Shown here: positions 1-7,046 of the stretch, one piece after another
Layout: the number at the start of each line of letters is the position of its first letter
Position numbering within the stretch: the stretch's first letter is position 1
DNA from: UBA6663 sp044226485
GTDB taxonomy: Bacteria > Chloroflexota > Anaerolineae > Anaerolineales > UBA6663
DNA length: 64,000 nucleotides
Direction: 5' to 3'
Assembly: GCA_044226485.1 (NCBI GenBank)
Contig: JBGAGY010000006.1
Location: forward strand, 186,001-250,000
Made by a program: the position numbers and the translations under genes
The notes under the pieces: model-generated
What the model saw: the letters and a program-made list of their open reading frames with translations, nothing else
Database searches by the model: none
Told to the model about the DNA's origin: nothing

Positions 1-1
1 A

Positions 2-400
2 CTCAGCCACGGCGATGAGAGCGACGAGTCCCTCCACGAACTCCTCGCAGATGAGGCCCAGCCCGACCCGGCCGAGCAGCTCGACGAGCGCGACCTGCGC
101 CGCCAGCTCGGCGCGATGTTGCGCGATCTGCCGGAACGCGAGCAGCAGGTGCTGGCCATGTACTACCACGAGCAACTGACCATGAAGGAAATCGGATCGG
201 TGCTCGATCTGTCGGAGTCGCGGGTCTGTCAGCTGCATGCCCGCGCCGTGCTCAATCTGCGCGCCGCCATGGGCGCCAACGTCAAAGATCGCCGCGTTCC
301 GCGCTCGCGCCACACCGCGCGCGATGCGCAGGGCCCCGGCGACGAACCCGAAACGCGCGAGGTCAAGGTCACGCGCACAGGAGGAATGATCCATGTCTAG
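2..400 (+). CDS. fliA: RNA polymerase sigma factor for flagellar genes (sigma-28/FliA), C-terminal part
   Basis: The reading frame is open from base 2, so the N-terminus lies outside the window. The visible part holds sigma region 4: LPEREQQVLAMYYHEQLTMKEIG followed by a helix-turn-helix around LSESRVCQLHARAV, which recognises the -35 element. This pattern is typical of FliA/SigD. After region 4 there is an unusually long basic, Arg-rich tail of about 45 residues. Its place just upstream of rod genes and about 2 kb before flgM, which encodes the matching anti-sigma factor, supports the call. The stop overlaps the next start by 8 bases, which suggests translational coupling. Confidence 0.9.
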   Translation, partial: LSHGDESDESLHELLADEAQPDPAEQLDERDLRRQLGAMLRDLPEREQQVLAMYYHEQLTMKEIGSVLDLSESRVCQLHARAVLNLRAAMGANVKDRRVPRSRHTARDAQGPGDEPETREVKVTRTGGMIHV

Positions 401-791
401 GATCTCGTCATCGATGTTGAGCAACACGCTCAATCTGGTCGCTCTGGCGCGCGAGGCCGCGCTGGCCGGCGGCAAGCCGATCCAGGCGCAGGATCTTGCT
501 CCCGCGGAGGATGGCCTCCGTGCGGCGGCTGAGTCGGCCCGCAAGGCCGCGGCTCCGAGCTCGGTCGCCACAGGCTTCGACCCCGGCCTGCAGGCGCTGC
601 TGGCGCTGCGCCCCAACACGACGTCAACGCCGGCGGCCGCGACGGTGCAGGGCACGGCCCAGGCCGCCGATCGTCTCGGCGCCGCGCAGGCCATGTCGGC
701 CGGCGGGATGAGCGAGCTCGACATCGCCCGCCACCTGGGCGCGTCGCGCGAAGAAGTGCAGCTCTGGCTCAGCGTCGGCAAGAAGCGCTGA
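393..791 (+). CDS. Small protein with C-terminal HTH-like segment, between fliA and rod genes
   Basis: 131 residues preceded by a strong AGGAGGA ribosome site 6 bases before the ATG; the start lies inside the end of fliA. The first 110 residues are Ala-rich and of low complexity, with no domain I recognise. The last 30 residues (GGMSELDIARHLGASREEVQLWL) resemble the small HTH-like segment seen at the end of DUF6115-type proteins that sit next to sigma-28 in other flagellar operons. A role in flagellar regulation is inferred from position only. It is followed 19 bases later by a rod gene in the same direction. Confidence 0.7.
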   Translation: MSRISSSMLSNTLNLVALAREAALAGGKPIQAQDLAPAEDGLRAAAESARKAAAPSSVATGFDPGLQALLALRPNTTSTPAAATVQGTAQAADRLGAAQAMSAGGMSELDIARHLGASREEVQLWLSVGKKR

Positions 792-810
792 GAGCGGGAA
801 GGACATCGTC

Positions 811-1578
811 ATGATCAAAGGCCTCTACGCCGCCGCGACAGCGATGATCACAAACATGTCGCGCCAGAACCTGATCTCGCACAACCTGGCGAACCTCGAC
901 ACGCCCGGCTTCCGTTCGCTGCTGACGGTGAATCAGGATTGGCGCACCACCGACGTGCAGGACACGCCGCAGTACCCCAACACGTTCAACAACCGTCTGC
1001 TGGACTACGGCACGATCGGCCTGGGCGTCGACCTGATCCAGCCGGTCACCGACTTTTCAATGGGAGCGCTGCGACAGACCGAGGAGCCCCTCGACGTGGC
1101 CATCGAAGGCAACGGCTTCTTCACCATTGAGACGCCCAACGGCGTCCGCTACACCAAGGATGGCCGCTTCTTGCGCGACTCGAATCAGAACCTCGTGACG
1201 ACCGAAGGGTATTTCGTGCTCGATGCCAACGGCCAGCGCATCACGCTTCCGGCGACGGGCACGATTGTGATCGGCACCGACGGCTCGATGCGCGCCGACG
1301 ACAACCCGCCGTTCGCGACGCTCGGCCTGGCCGCCTTCAACGATCCGCGCACCGAGCTGGTGGGCGACCTGCCGAACACGTACAGCGCGGCGGCGGCGCC
1401 GACCAGCACGGATTACGGCCAGGTGGTGCAGGGCTATCTCGAGGAATCGAACGTCAACCCGACGGCCATGATGACCCAGATGGTCGAGGTCAACCGCGCC
1501 TATGAAGCCGCGCAGAAGCTCGTGCAGACCCAGGACGATCTCCTCGGCCGCGTGATCTCCACGTTAGGGAGACTCTGA
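811..1578 (+). CDS. flgF: Flagellar basal-body rod protein, FlgF/FlgG family (first of two, FlhO-like)
   Basis: 255 residues. The N-terminal rod motif NLISHNLANLDTPGFRS matches the ANLxTxGF signature of axial flagellar proteins. The middle has EGNGFFTIETPNGVRYTKDGRF, the FlgE/F/G domain. The C-terminus MMTQMVEVNRAYEAAQKLVQTQDD is the conserved helix that packs in the rod. It is exported through the flagellar type III system without a cleaved signal. Two such genes in tandem match the flhO-flhP arrangement of Gram-positive bacteria, so FlgF and FlgG names are by order rather than strict homology. Its stop overlaps the next start (TGATG). Confidence 0.88.
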   Translation: MIKGLYAAATAMITNMSRQNLISHNLANLDTPGFRSLLTVNQDWRTTDVQDTPQYPNTFNNRLLDYGTIGLGVDLIQPVTDFSMGALRQTEEPLDVAIEGNGFFTIETPNGVRYTKDGRFLRDSNQNLVTTEGYFVLDANGQRITLPATGTIVIGTDGSMRADDNPPFATLGLAAFNDPRTELVGDLPNTYSAAAAPTSTDYGQVVQGYLEESNVNPTAMMTQMVEVNRAYEAAQKLVQTQDDLLGRVISTLGRL

Positions 1579-2333
1579 TGCCTACTCTTTCTACTTCTTC
1601 GCTGTTGGCAGCTTCCCGCACCGCCTTGCTGGCGCGCATGCTGGGCGTCGACATGGTCAGCCACAACCTGGCCAACGTCAACACCTACGGCTATCGCGGC
1701 GAGCGCATGAACTTTCAGGAACTGCTCAACGGGCGCACCAACATCAACGGCGTTCAGCCGGTCGGGACGCAGATCCTGCTCGCGCACGGTCGGCTCGAGA
1801 CCACCGGCCGCTCGCTCGACCTGGCCATCGACGGCGACGGTTTCTTCCCGATCCAGCTGCCCGACGGCCGCACGGCCTACACGCGCGACGGTCAGTTCAC
1901 GCGAGACGCCGACAACAACCTGGTCTCCGGCGACGGCTACCGCCTGATCTGGCAGGGTCAGATCCCGGCCAACACGCCTGACGATCGCATTACGGTCAAC
2001 CGCGACGGCAGCGTCGACGTGCTGCGCGATGACGGCACGCTGGCGCGCGTCGGCCAGATCGGCCTTGTGCGCTTCGCCAACCCGACCGGTCTGATCGGCT
2101 ACGGCCGCAACCTCTTTGTGGAGAGCGCCCCGAGCGGAACGCCGGTGGCCGGCAACCCGGGCACGGCCGGCTTCGGCGCCATCAACGGCGGCGCCCTTGA
2201 AGGCTCGAACGTCAATATGGCCTCCGAGATGACGAACCTGATTGCCCTCGAGCGGGCCTACAGCCTCTCGACCAAAGCCTTCCAGCAAGTCGACACCATG
2301 ATCGGCCTGGCCGTGCAGATGCGACGGGCGTAA
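1578..2333 (+). CDS. flgG: Flagellar basal-body rod protein FlgG-like (second copy, FlhP-like)
   Basis: 251 residues, translationally coupled to the previous rod gene by a one-base overlap. It shows the axial motif MVSHNLANVNTYGYRGERM, the central motif DGDGFFPIQLPDGRTAYTRDGQF and the C-terminal rod helix NMASEMTNLIALERAYSLSTKAFQ. It is expected to form the distal rod joining the basal body to the hook. No flgH or flgI (L and P rings) follows, as they often do in Gram-negative bacteria, consistent with a cell lacking a classical outer membrane. A gap of about 230 bases follows. Confidence 0.88.
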   Translation: MPTLSTSSLLAASRTALLARMLGVDMVSHNLANVNTYGYRGERMNFQELLNGRTNINGVQPVGTQILLAHGRLETTGRSLDLAIDGDGFFPIQLPDGRTAYTRDGQFTRDADNNLVSGDGYRLIWQGQIPANTPDDRITVNRDGSVDVLRDDGTLARVGQIGLVRFANPTGLIGYGRNLFVESAPSGTPVAGNPGTAGFGAINGGALEGSNVNMASEMTNLIALERAYSLSTKAFQQVDTMIGLAVQMRRA

Positions 2334-2495
2334 GAGCACGGAGGCCTGCGTGTAGTGGGAACTGGGTAGAGGGTAGAGCGAAGGGCGAGGGGCGACGACC
2401 CGACGACTCGACTACAGGACTACCTGACCCGAAGACAGCTGACTAACGAACATTGGAGATCGGTTTGACTTTATCTCCGCTTTACGCCCGAAGTC

Positions 2496-2522
2496 TGAAG
2501 TAAAGGGTGGTGCGGACGATAA
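2496..2522 (+). promoter_or_regulatory. Candidate sigma-28 promoter of flgM
   Basis: TGAAGTAA, 11 bases, then GACGATAA. Against the enterobacterial sigma-28 consensus TAAAGTTT-N11-GCCGATAA this is 5/8 and 7/8 matches with exact spacing. It lies 40 bases before the flgM start. The rest of the 2334-2562 gap holds short reiterated words (GGGTAGAG, GACGACTCGACTAC) and no gene. Confidence 0.65.
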
Positions 2523-2562
2523 CTTGGTTGGGAACCGTGGGGATTGGGTTTAGCGAGGGTTG

Positions 2563-2859
2563 ATGACTATGAAGATCGAGCCGAATGGGAACGAGATCCA
2601 GCGAATGCAGCAGGTGCGGGCGGTGCGTGCCACGCAGGCCACGTCGTCGACGCAAGCCAGCAGCAGCGCAGACCGAGCCGACCAGGCTCAGTTCTCGAAC
2701 CGCGGCGTCGAGCTCGCCAAAGCGCGTGCCGCGCTGTCGACGGTGCCCGAGGTCCGCGAGGATCGTGTGGCGTCGCTGAAGAGCCAGGTGCAGGCCGGCA
2801 CCTACAAAGTGCCCGTCGAGGCGCTGGCCGCCAAGATGATGCGCGTGGTCACGAGCTGA
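2563..2859 (+). CDS. flgM: Anti-sigma-28 factor FlgM
   Basis: 98 residues. The C-terminal half has the FlgM pattern: FSNRGVELAKARAALSTVPEVREDRVASLKSQVQAGTY and then VPVEALAAKMM, the helices that bind sigma-28. The N-terminal third is Ser/Ala/Gln-rich and likely disordered, as is usual for this exported regulator. An ATG at 2563 is chosen because GCGAGGG lies 5-8 bases upstream; TTG at 2560 and ATG at 2569 are alternatives. FlgM holds FliA inactive until the hook is complete and FlgM is secreted. Its own sigma-28-like promoter upstream would form the usual feedback loop. flgN, flgK and flgL follow in order. Confidence 0.92.
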   Translation: MTMKIEPNGNEIQRMQQVRAVRATQATSSTQASSSADRADQAQFSNRGVELAKARAALSTVPEVREDRVASLKSQVQAGTYKVPVEALAAKMMRVVTS

Positions 2860-2881
2860 CCGCGACGAACAAGTGAAGCCT

Positions 2882-3382
2882 ATGACCACGCAGCAAGCCG
2901 CCGCCATCCTCGAACAGATCGAACGCCTCCTGGCGCGCGAATTCCGCCTGTATCAGGGCCTTCTCGCCATCACCAAAGACGAGCGCAAGGCGTTGATCGC
3001 CGGCGCGCTCGAAGATGTGAACCGTCTGGTGCGTCAGAAAGAGGACGCGCTCGAGCAGCTCAACACGCTCGAGGCCGATCGGGTGTCGGCGCTGAGCGCC
3101 TGGGCGCGTGCGCACGGCGGCGACGCCACGTTGTTGGCGTTGATGGCCGACGTCGATGACGAGACAGCGGCCCGCTTCAGCCGGCTGCGTGAGGGCATCC
3201 TGGCGATCGCCAGCCAGCTGCGCGACTTCGGCCTGGCCAATCGGGCTCTGGCCCAGATCGCGCTCGATCGGCTCGAGGCAACGCGCGACTATCTGATCCA
3301 GGTGGCGGCCCCGGCGCCGGGTTATGGACCCCAGCCGGTCGCAGCGCCACGGTTGAGTCTGTCGGTGGAGGTGTCGGCATGA
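2882..3382 (+). CDS. flgN: Flagellar export chaperone FlgN
   Basis: 166 residues, nearly all predicted helix with coiled-coil character (ILEQIERLLAREFRLYQGLLAITKDERKALIAG and VRQKEDALEQLNTLEADR), then a Pro/Ala-rich tail. This fits FlgN, which delivers the hook-filament junction proteins FlgK and FlgL to the export gate. Sequence conservation in this family is low, so the flgM-flgN-flgK-flgL order is the main support. The ATG at 2882 is used; an in-frame GTG at 2873 is possible and neither has a strong ribosome site. Confidence 0.82.
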   Translation: MTTQQAAAILEQIERLLAREFRLYQGLLAITKDERKALIAGALEDVNRLVRQKEDALEQLNTLEADRVSALSAWARAHGGDATLLALMADVDDETAARFSRLREGILAIASQLRDFGLANRALAQIALDRLEATRDYLIQVAAPAPGYGPQPVAAPRLSLSVEVSA

Positions 3383-3468
3383 TGTTGCTGCCCGTGATGT
3401 TGCGCGGGCTGCCGCTCGGCGACTGGCTGAACAGCCTGGTGCGCTCGGTGCGGCGGTGGCTCGCCTGA
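3379..3468 (+). CDS. Possible 29-residue basic amphipathic peptide
   Basis: A short frame starts with ATG overlapping the flgN stop (ATGA) and ends just before flgK. It would encode a 29-residue peptide with hydrophobic stretches and Arg near the end (LNSLVRSVRRWLA). The overlap and lack of any other gene in the 104-base gap make translation conceivable. No homology is recognised and it may simply be spacer. Confidence 0.22.
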   Translation: MMLLPVMLRGLPLGDWLNSLVRSVRRWLA

Positions 3469-3486
3469 CGAAAGGAGAGGTAAGAC

Positions 3487-4917
3487 GTGAGTGCGTTTTC
3501 CGGGATCCACATCGCCAGCTCGGCGCTTCGCGCGCATCAGCAGGCGTTGGATGTGATCAATCACAATGTCGCCAATGCCAATACGCCCGGCTACCGGCGA
3601 CAGCAGGTCGTGTACCAGAACGGCGTCGCGTACCCGACCCCGTCGCTCAACGGCGGGTGGGGGCCGGGCCAGTTCGGCATGGGCGTGCAGGTCGCGTCGA
3701 TCAAGCGCTTCGGCACGGACTTCCTTGACGGGCGCTATCGCCAGGAGCTGGCGCAGAGCGGCAAGTACGACGTCCAACGCAACATCCTCAACCAGGTCGA
3801 GTCGCTCCTCAACGAAACCGGCAAAGACAGCCTGGTCTCCAAGATGGACGCGTTCTTCACGGGTTGGCAGGCGCTCAGCGCCGACCCGGCCAACACCGCG
3901 CTGCGCGGTGATCTGCGCGGCAGGGCCGAAGATCTTGTGGCGGCCTTCAACAGCCGCGCGCAGCAACTCAGAGCGACACGCGCCGAACAGGACGTTTCCC
4001 TCAAGCAAAGTGTCGATGAGGTCAACGACACGGCCAGCCAGATCGCCCGGCTGAATGGCGAGATTGCGCTGGTGGTGGGTCGAGATGAACAGCCTAACGA
4101 CCTCCTCGATCAACGCGACCGGTTGGCGGACCGCCTGGCGGAACTGACCGGAGCCACGATTTCGAACCAGCCCGACGGCACTGTGATGGCCTCGATCAAT
4201 GGCCATGCCCTGATCGTCGGCACTTCGACGTTCAAGCTCCAAACCGTGGTCGATGCGACCAACGACAACCTCCTGGCCGTGCAGTGGCAGACGCCGACCC
4301 CGGCCGCTTACAACGGCACGACCGGTGAGATCGCCGGCATCCTCGACGCCCGCGACCGGATCGTCAAGGGCCAGCTCGATGGCCTGAACACGCTGGCGGG
4401 GACGCTCATCACCCAGGTCAACACCCAGCACAACGCCGGCTATCGGCTGAACTCCGCGACGGCGGGTGGCAACTTCTTCGAACCCGCAGCCGACCCGAGC
4501 GGCCAATACGCCCTGTCGATCCAGCTCAATGCCAACATCGTCGCGAGCGTCTCGAACATCGCCGTCGCATCGAACCCGAACGCGCCAGGCGACGGCAACA
4601 ACGGCGTGGCGATGGCCAACCTGCAGCGCGCCCTGACCATGTCGGGCGGCACCGCCACGTTCGGCGATGCCTACGCCGCCCAGGTCGGCTCGCTGGCCCT
4701 CGAGGCCAGGAACGCCGAAACGCGCTTTTCCGACCGGCAGGCCGTGGCTGCCGCGCTCGACGAGCAGCGCCAGGCGGTGGGCGGCGTCTCGCTCGATGAA
4801 GAGGCCGCGAACCTGATGCAGACGCAGAAGGCTTACGAAGCCGCTGCCCGCGTCCTCAACGCCGTCGACGAGATGCTCGATCGCCTGATCAACAGCACCG
4901 GCCTGGTGGGCCGCTAA
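3487..4917 (+). CDS. flgK: Flagellar hook-associated protein 1 (FlgK)
   Basis: 476 residues from a GTG start with AGGAGAGG at 3473-3480. The N-terminus GIHIASSALRAHQQALDVINHNVANANTPGYRRQQV is the axial-protein motif, and the C-terminus VSLDEEAANLMQTQKAYEAAARVLNAVDEMLDRLIN is diagnostic of FlgK. FlgK forms the first ring of the hook-filament junction and is exported with FlgN as chaperone. The length is normal for forms lacking large outer-domain insertions. It is followed 12 bases later by flgL. Confidence 0.95.
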   Translation: MSAFSGIHIASSALRAHQQALDVINHNVANANTPGYRRQQVVYQNGVAYPTPSLNGGWGPGQFGMGVQVASIKRFGTDFLDGRYRQELAQSGKYDVQRNILNQVESLLNETGKDSLVSKMDAFFTGWQALSADPANTALRGDLRGRAEDLVAAFNSRAQQLRATRAEQDVSLKQSVDEVNDTASQIARLNGEIALVVGRDEQPNDLLDQRDRLADRLAELTGATISNQPDGTVMASINGHALIVGTSTFKLQTVVDATNDNLLAVQWQTPTPAAYNGTTGEIAGILDARDRIVKGQLDGLNTLAGTLITQVNTQHNAGYRLNSATAGGNFFEPAADPSGQYALSIQLNANIVASVSNIAVASNPNAPGDGNNGVAMANLQRALTMSGGTATFGDAYAAQVGSLALEARNAETRFSDRQAVAAALDEQRQAVGGVSLDEEAANLMQTQKAYEAAARVLNAVDEMLDRLINSTGLVGR

Positions 4918-4929
4918 CGGAGAACGGCC

Positions 4930-5811
4930 ATGCGTATCACGACCCAGATGACCTACCAGCACGCGATCGACAACATGCAGTCGTCGGCGAGCAAGGTCGA
5001 GAAGTACCGCCGCCAGTCGACCAGCGGCAAGAAGATCGACAAGCCTTCCGACGACCCGCAGGTCGCCGTGCGTTCGCTCCAGCTCCGGTCGGCCATGGAC
5101 GTTCATCAGTCCTACGTCGATGCCGCCAAGGTCAGCCAGGAACGTCTTGGCGCCAACGACGGAGCGCTCGCCGATCTTGTGAAGACGCTCAACCGCTCGA
5201 TCCAGGTGGCGCTCGACGGTCGCGGCGATATCGTCGGCGCTTCCGAGCGGCAGGGGATGGCCGCCGAAATCAACGGCCTGATCGAGCATGCCGTCGGCAT
5301 CGGCAACACGACCTACCGCGGCGCCTACATCTTCTCGGGCTTCGCGATCAACACCGAGCCGTACGCCTTCAACGGCACAGCCATCACGTCAAACGTCGCC
5401 AACACCGCCGGCCCGATCAACAACCTGATCGAGCCCGGGCACAGCGTGCAGGTCAACGTCGACGGCAACGCCGTGGTGCGGCCGACGCTCGACGCGCTCC
5501 TGCAGCTGCGCGACGCGCTCAATGCCAACGACACGACGGCCGTCGGCACCGCCATGGCCAGCCTGCAGGGCGCGCTCACGACGGTCAACGATGCACGCAC
5601 GACGAACGGCGCGCGCACCCGTGAACTTGGGACGGCGATCGAGCGTATGGACAAGCTCACGCTCTCGCTCAAGTCGCTTCTGTCGTCGACCGAGGATGTC
5701 GACATGGCGGAGGCGTTGATGAACCTGCAACATGCCGAGACGGTCAACCAGGCCGTGCTGCAGACCGCGGCAAAGTCTGGCAAGCAGTCGCTGTTTGACT
5801 TCCTCGGATGA
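4930..5811 (+). CDS. flgL: Flagellar hook-associated protein 3 (FlgL)
   Basis: 293 residues. The N-terminal flagellin-like helices (MRITTQMTYQHAIDNMQSSASKVEKYRRQSTSGKKI, then PSDDPQVAVRSLQLRSAM) and the C-terminal MAEALMNLQHAETVNQAVLQTAAK are typical of FlgL. The middle has GNTTYRGAYIFSGF, also conserved in the family. It forms the second ring of the hook-filament junction, to which flagellin attaches. Located directly after flgK with a ribosome site GGAGAACGGCC before the ATG. Confidence 0.93.
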   Translation: MRITTQMTYQHAIDNMQSSASKVEKYRRQSTSGKKIDKPSDDPQVAVRSLQLRSAMDVHQSYVDAAKVSQERLGANDGALADLVKTLNRSIQVALDGRGDIVGASERQGMAAEINGLIEHAVGIGNTTYRGAYIFSGFAINTEPYAFNGTAITSNVANTAGPINNLIEPGHSVQVNVDGNAVVRPTLDALLQLRDALNANDTTAVGTAMASLQGALTTVNDARTTNGARTRELGTAIERMDKLTLSLKSLLSSTEDVDMAEALMNLQHAETVNQAVLQTAAKSGKQSLFDFLG

Positions 5812-5870
5812 TGGTTTGACGGCCATGGATGGCGTGCGGCCCTTCGTGGTCGAAGAGGACAGGATGTCAT

Positions 5871-6710
5871 ATGAACCCCCATACCCTTTCTCTTGACTTT
5901 CCTGCCGGCCTGATCGGCTGCCCGGAGTGGCGCCGCTTCAGGCTCGTGCAGGATCTCGACTCGGCGCCGATCGCGTCGCTCGAGAGCGTCGACCAGCCCG
6001 GCCTGAGTTTCCTCGTCGTCGACCCGCGTCTGTGGGTGCCCGGCTACTCGCTGCGAAGCGCGGCCGAGCCGCTCGCAGCCGCCGGGCTGCCCGACTTCGA
6101 GAAGCTCCTGCCGCTCGTGATCCTCAACGTTCAGGCCGATCCGCTTCAGGTGACCGCCAACCTGCTCGGGCCGCTGGCCGTGGATCCCGAAAGCGGGCAG
6201 GGCGCTCAGGTCGTCGTCACGGATCAGCCCTATTCGGCCGAACAGCCGGTGACCTTCCTAGAGCAGCGCATCCACCTGCCTGAAGGCCTGATCGGTTGCC
6301 CGGATTGGTGCAGCTTCCTGCTGCGTCGCACCGAGGAAATGCGGCCGATCAAGCTCCTCGTCTCGCTCGATCAACCCGGCCTCTCGTTGCCGGTGGTTCA
6401 CCCCGAGTTGATCGCGCCCGGCTATCGGCCGCGGATCTCAGAGGAGGATGCCGCAGCGCTCGGTCTGAACTCCGTCATGGATCTCGACTGGCTCGTCCTG
6501 CTGACCATCACCAAGGAGCCGGCCAGGGTCACGGCCAACCTGCTTGGGCCGCTGGCCTACAACCGGCGCACGGGCGTCGCCCGGCAGGTCGTTCAATCGG
6601 GCGCCGGTTACCCGGTGGCGCAGCCCGTCGGGCTGCCCACGGAGCCGGCCACACCGTCGGCCACGATCGACGTGAAAACGGAGGTGGGCCATGCTCGTGC
6701 TCACGCGTAA
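5871..6710 (+). CDS. fliW: Tandem double-domain FliW, flagellar assembly factor and CsrA antagonist
   Basis: 279 residues containing two complete FliW domains in a row. Domain one (about 1-135) has FPAGLIGCPEWRRFRLVQD and VTANLLGPLAVD; domain two (about 136-265) repeats LPEGLIGCPDWCSFLL and VTANLLGPLAYN. FliW in other bacteria is a single domain of about 150 residues that binds flagellin and sequesters CsrA. The start is the ATG after AGGACAGGATGTCAT; upstream in-frame starts at 5829 lack a good site. The 3' end overlaps csrA by 20 bases, the classic fliW-csrA pairing. The double domain is unusual and may give two-site binding of CsrA or flagellin. Confidence 0.9.
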   Translation: MNPHTLSLDFPAGLIGCPEWRRFRLVQDLDSAPIASLESVDQPGLSFLVVDPRLWVPGYSLRSAAEPLAAAGLPDFEKLLPLVILNVQADPLQVTANLLGPLAVDPESGQGAQVVVTDQPYSAEQPVTFLEQRIHLPEGLIGCPDWCSFLLRRTEEMRPIKLLVSLDQPGLSLPVVHPELIAPGYRPRISEEDAAALGLNSVMDLDWLVLLTITKEPARVTANLLGPLAYNRRTGVARQVVQSGAGYPVAQPVGLPTEPATPSATIDVKTEVGHARAHA

Positions 6711-6987
6711 GATCGGCGACGGCCTCCTGATCGGCGAAGGCATCACCGTCACCATTCTGTCGGTCGAGGGCGACCGGGTGAAGGTCGGCATCGACGCTCC
6801 GCGCGAAGTTCGCGTGCTGCGTCGCGAGCTGGCTGACGCCGTCAAGGCCCAGAACCTGGCCGCGGCTCGAAATGCGACAAGCGGTGATTTGAATTCTCTA
6901 ACCTCACTAAAGAAACTGTTTGTTCCGGCCGTTAACGGGAGTACGTTGGCTGGGGAAGCCCCGCCGACAGGTGAGTCCGAACCATGA
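6691..6987 (+). CDS. csrA: Carbon storage / flagellin translation regulator CsrA
   Basis: 98 residues. MLVLTRKIGDGLLIGEGITVTIL and VKVGIDAPREVRVLRREL are the CsrA core, which binds GGA motifs in mRNA leaders as a dimer. CsrA is normally 60-80 residues; here about 40 extra residues follow the core, partly encoded by locally AT-richer DNA (6890-6930), so the tail may be an addition. The gene overlaps fliW by 20 bases, so antagonist and target are co-translated. Candidate targets in this window include the GGA-containing leader hairpin at 32070-32106. Confidence 0.94.
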   Translation: MLVLTRKIGDGLLIGEGITVTILSVEGDRVKVGIDAPREVRVLRRELADAVKAQNLAAARNATSGDLNSLTSLKKLFVPAVNGSTLAGEAPPTGESEP

Positions 6988-6998
6988 GCTAGATCGAG

Positions 6999-7034
6999 CC
7001 GGTCCCTGCCAGGCTTCCGCCTGGCAGGGACCGG
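6999..7034 (+). other. Perfect 16-bp hairpin just upstream of the response regulator gene
   Basis: CCGGTCCCTGCCAGGC, loop TTCC, then its exact reverse complement. No T-tract follows. The 3' arm runs into the ribosome site GGGAG (7033-7037) of the gene starting at 7047, so the hairpin could limit translation or separate it from csrA. Confidence 0.7.
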
Positions 7035-7046
7035 GAGACGAAAGAC

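Noticed and set aside
3322..5289. A 655-residue minus-strand open frame over flgK and flgL
   Set aside because: Antisense shadow; flgK and flgL on the plus strand are unmistakable.
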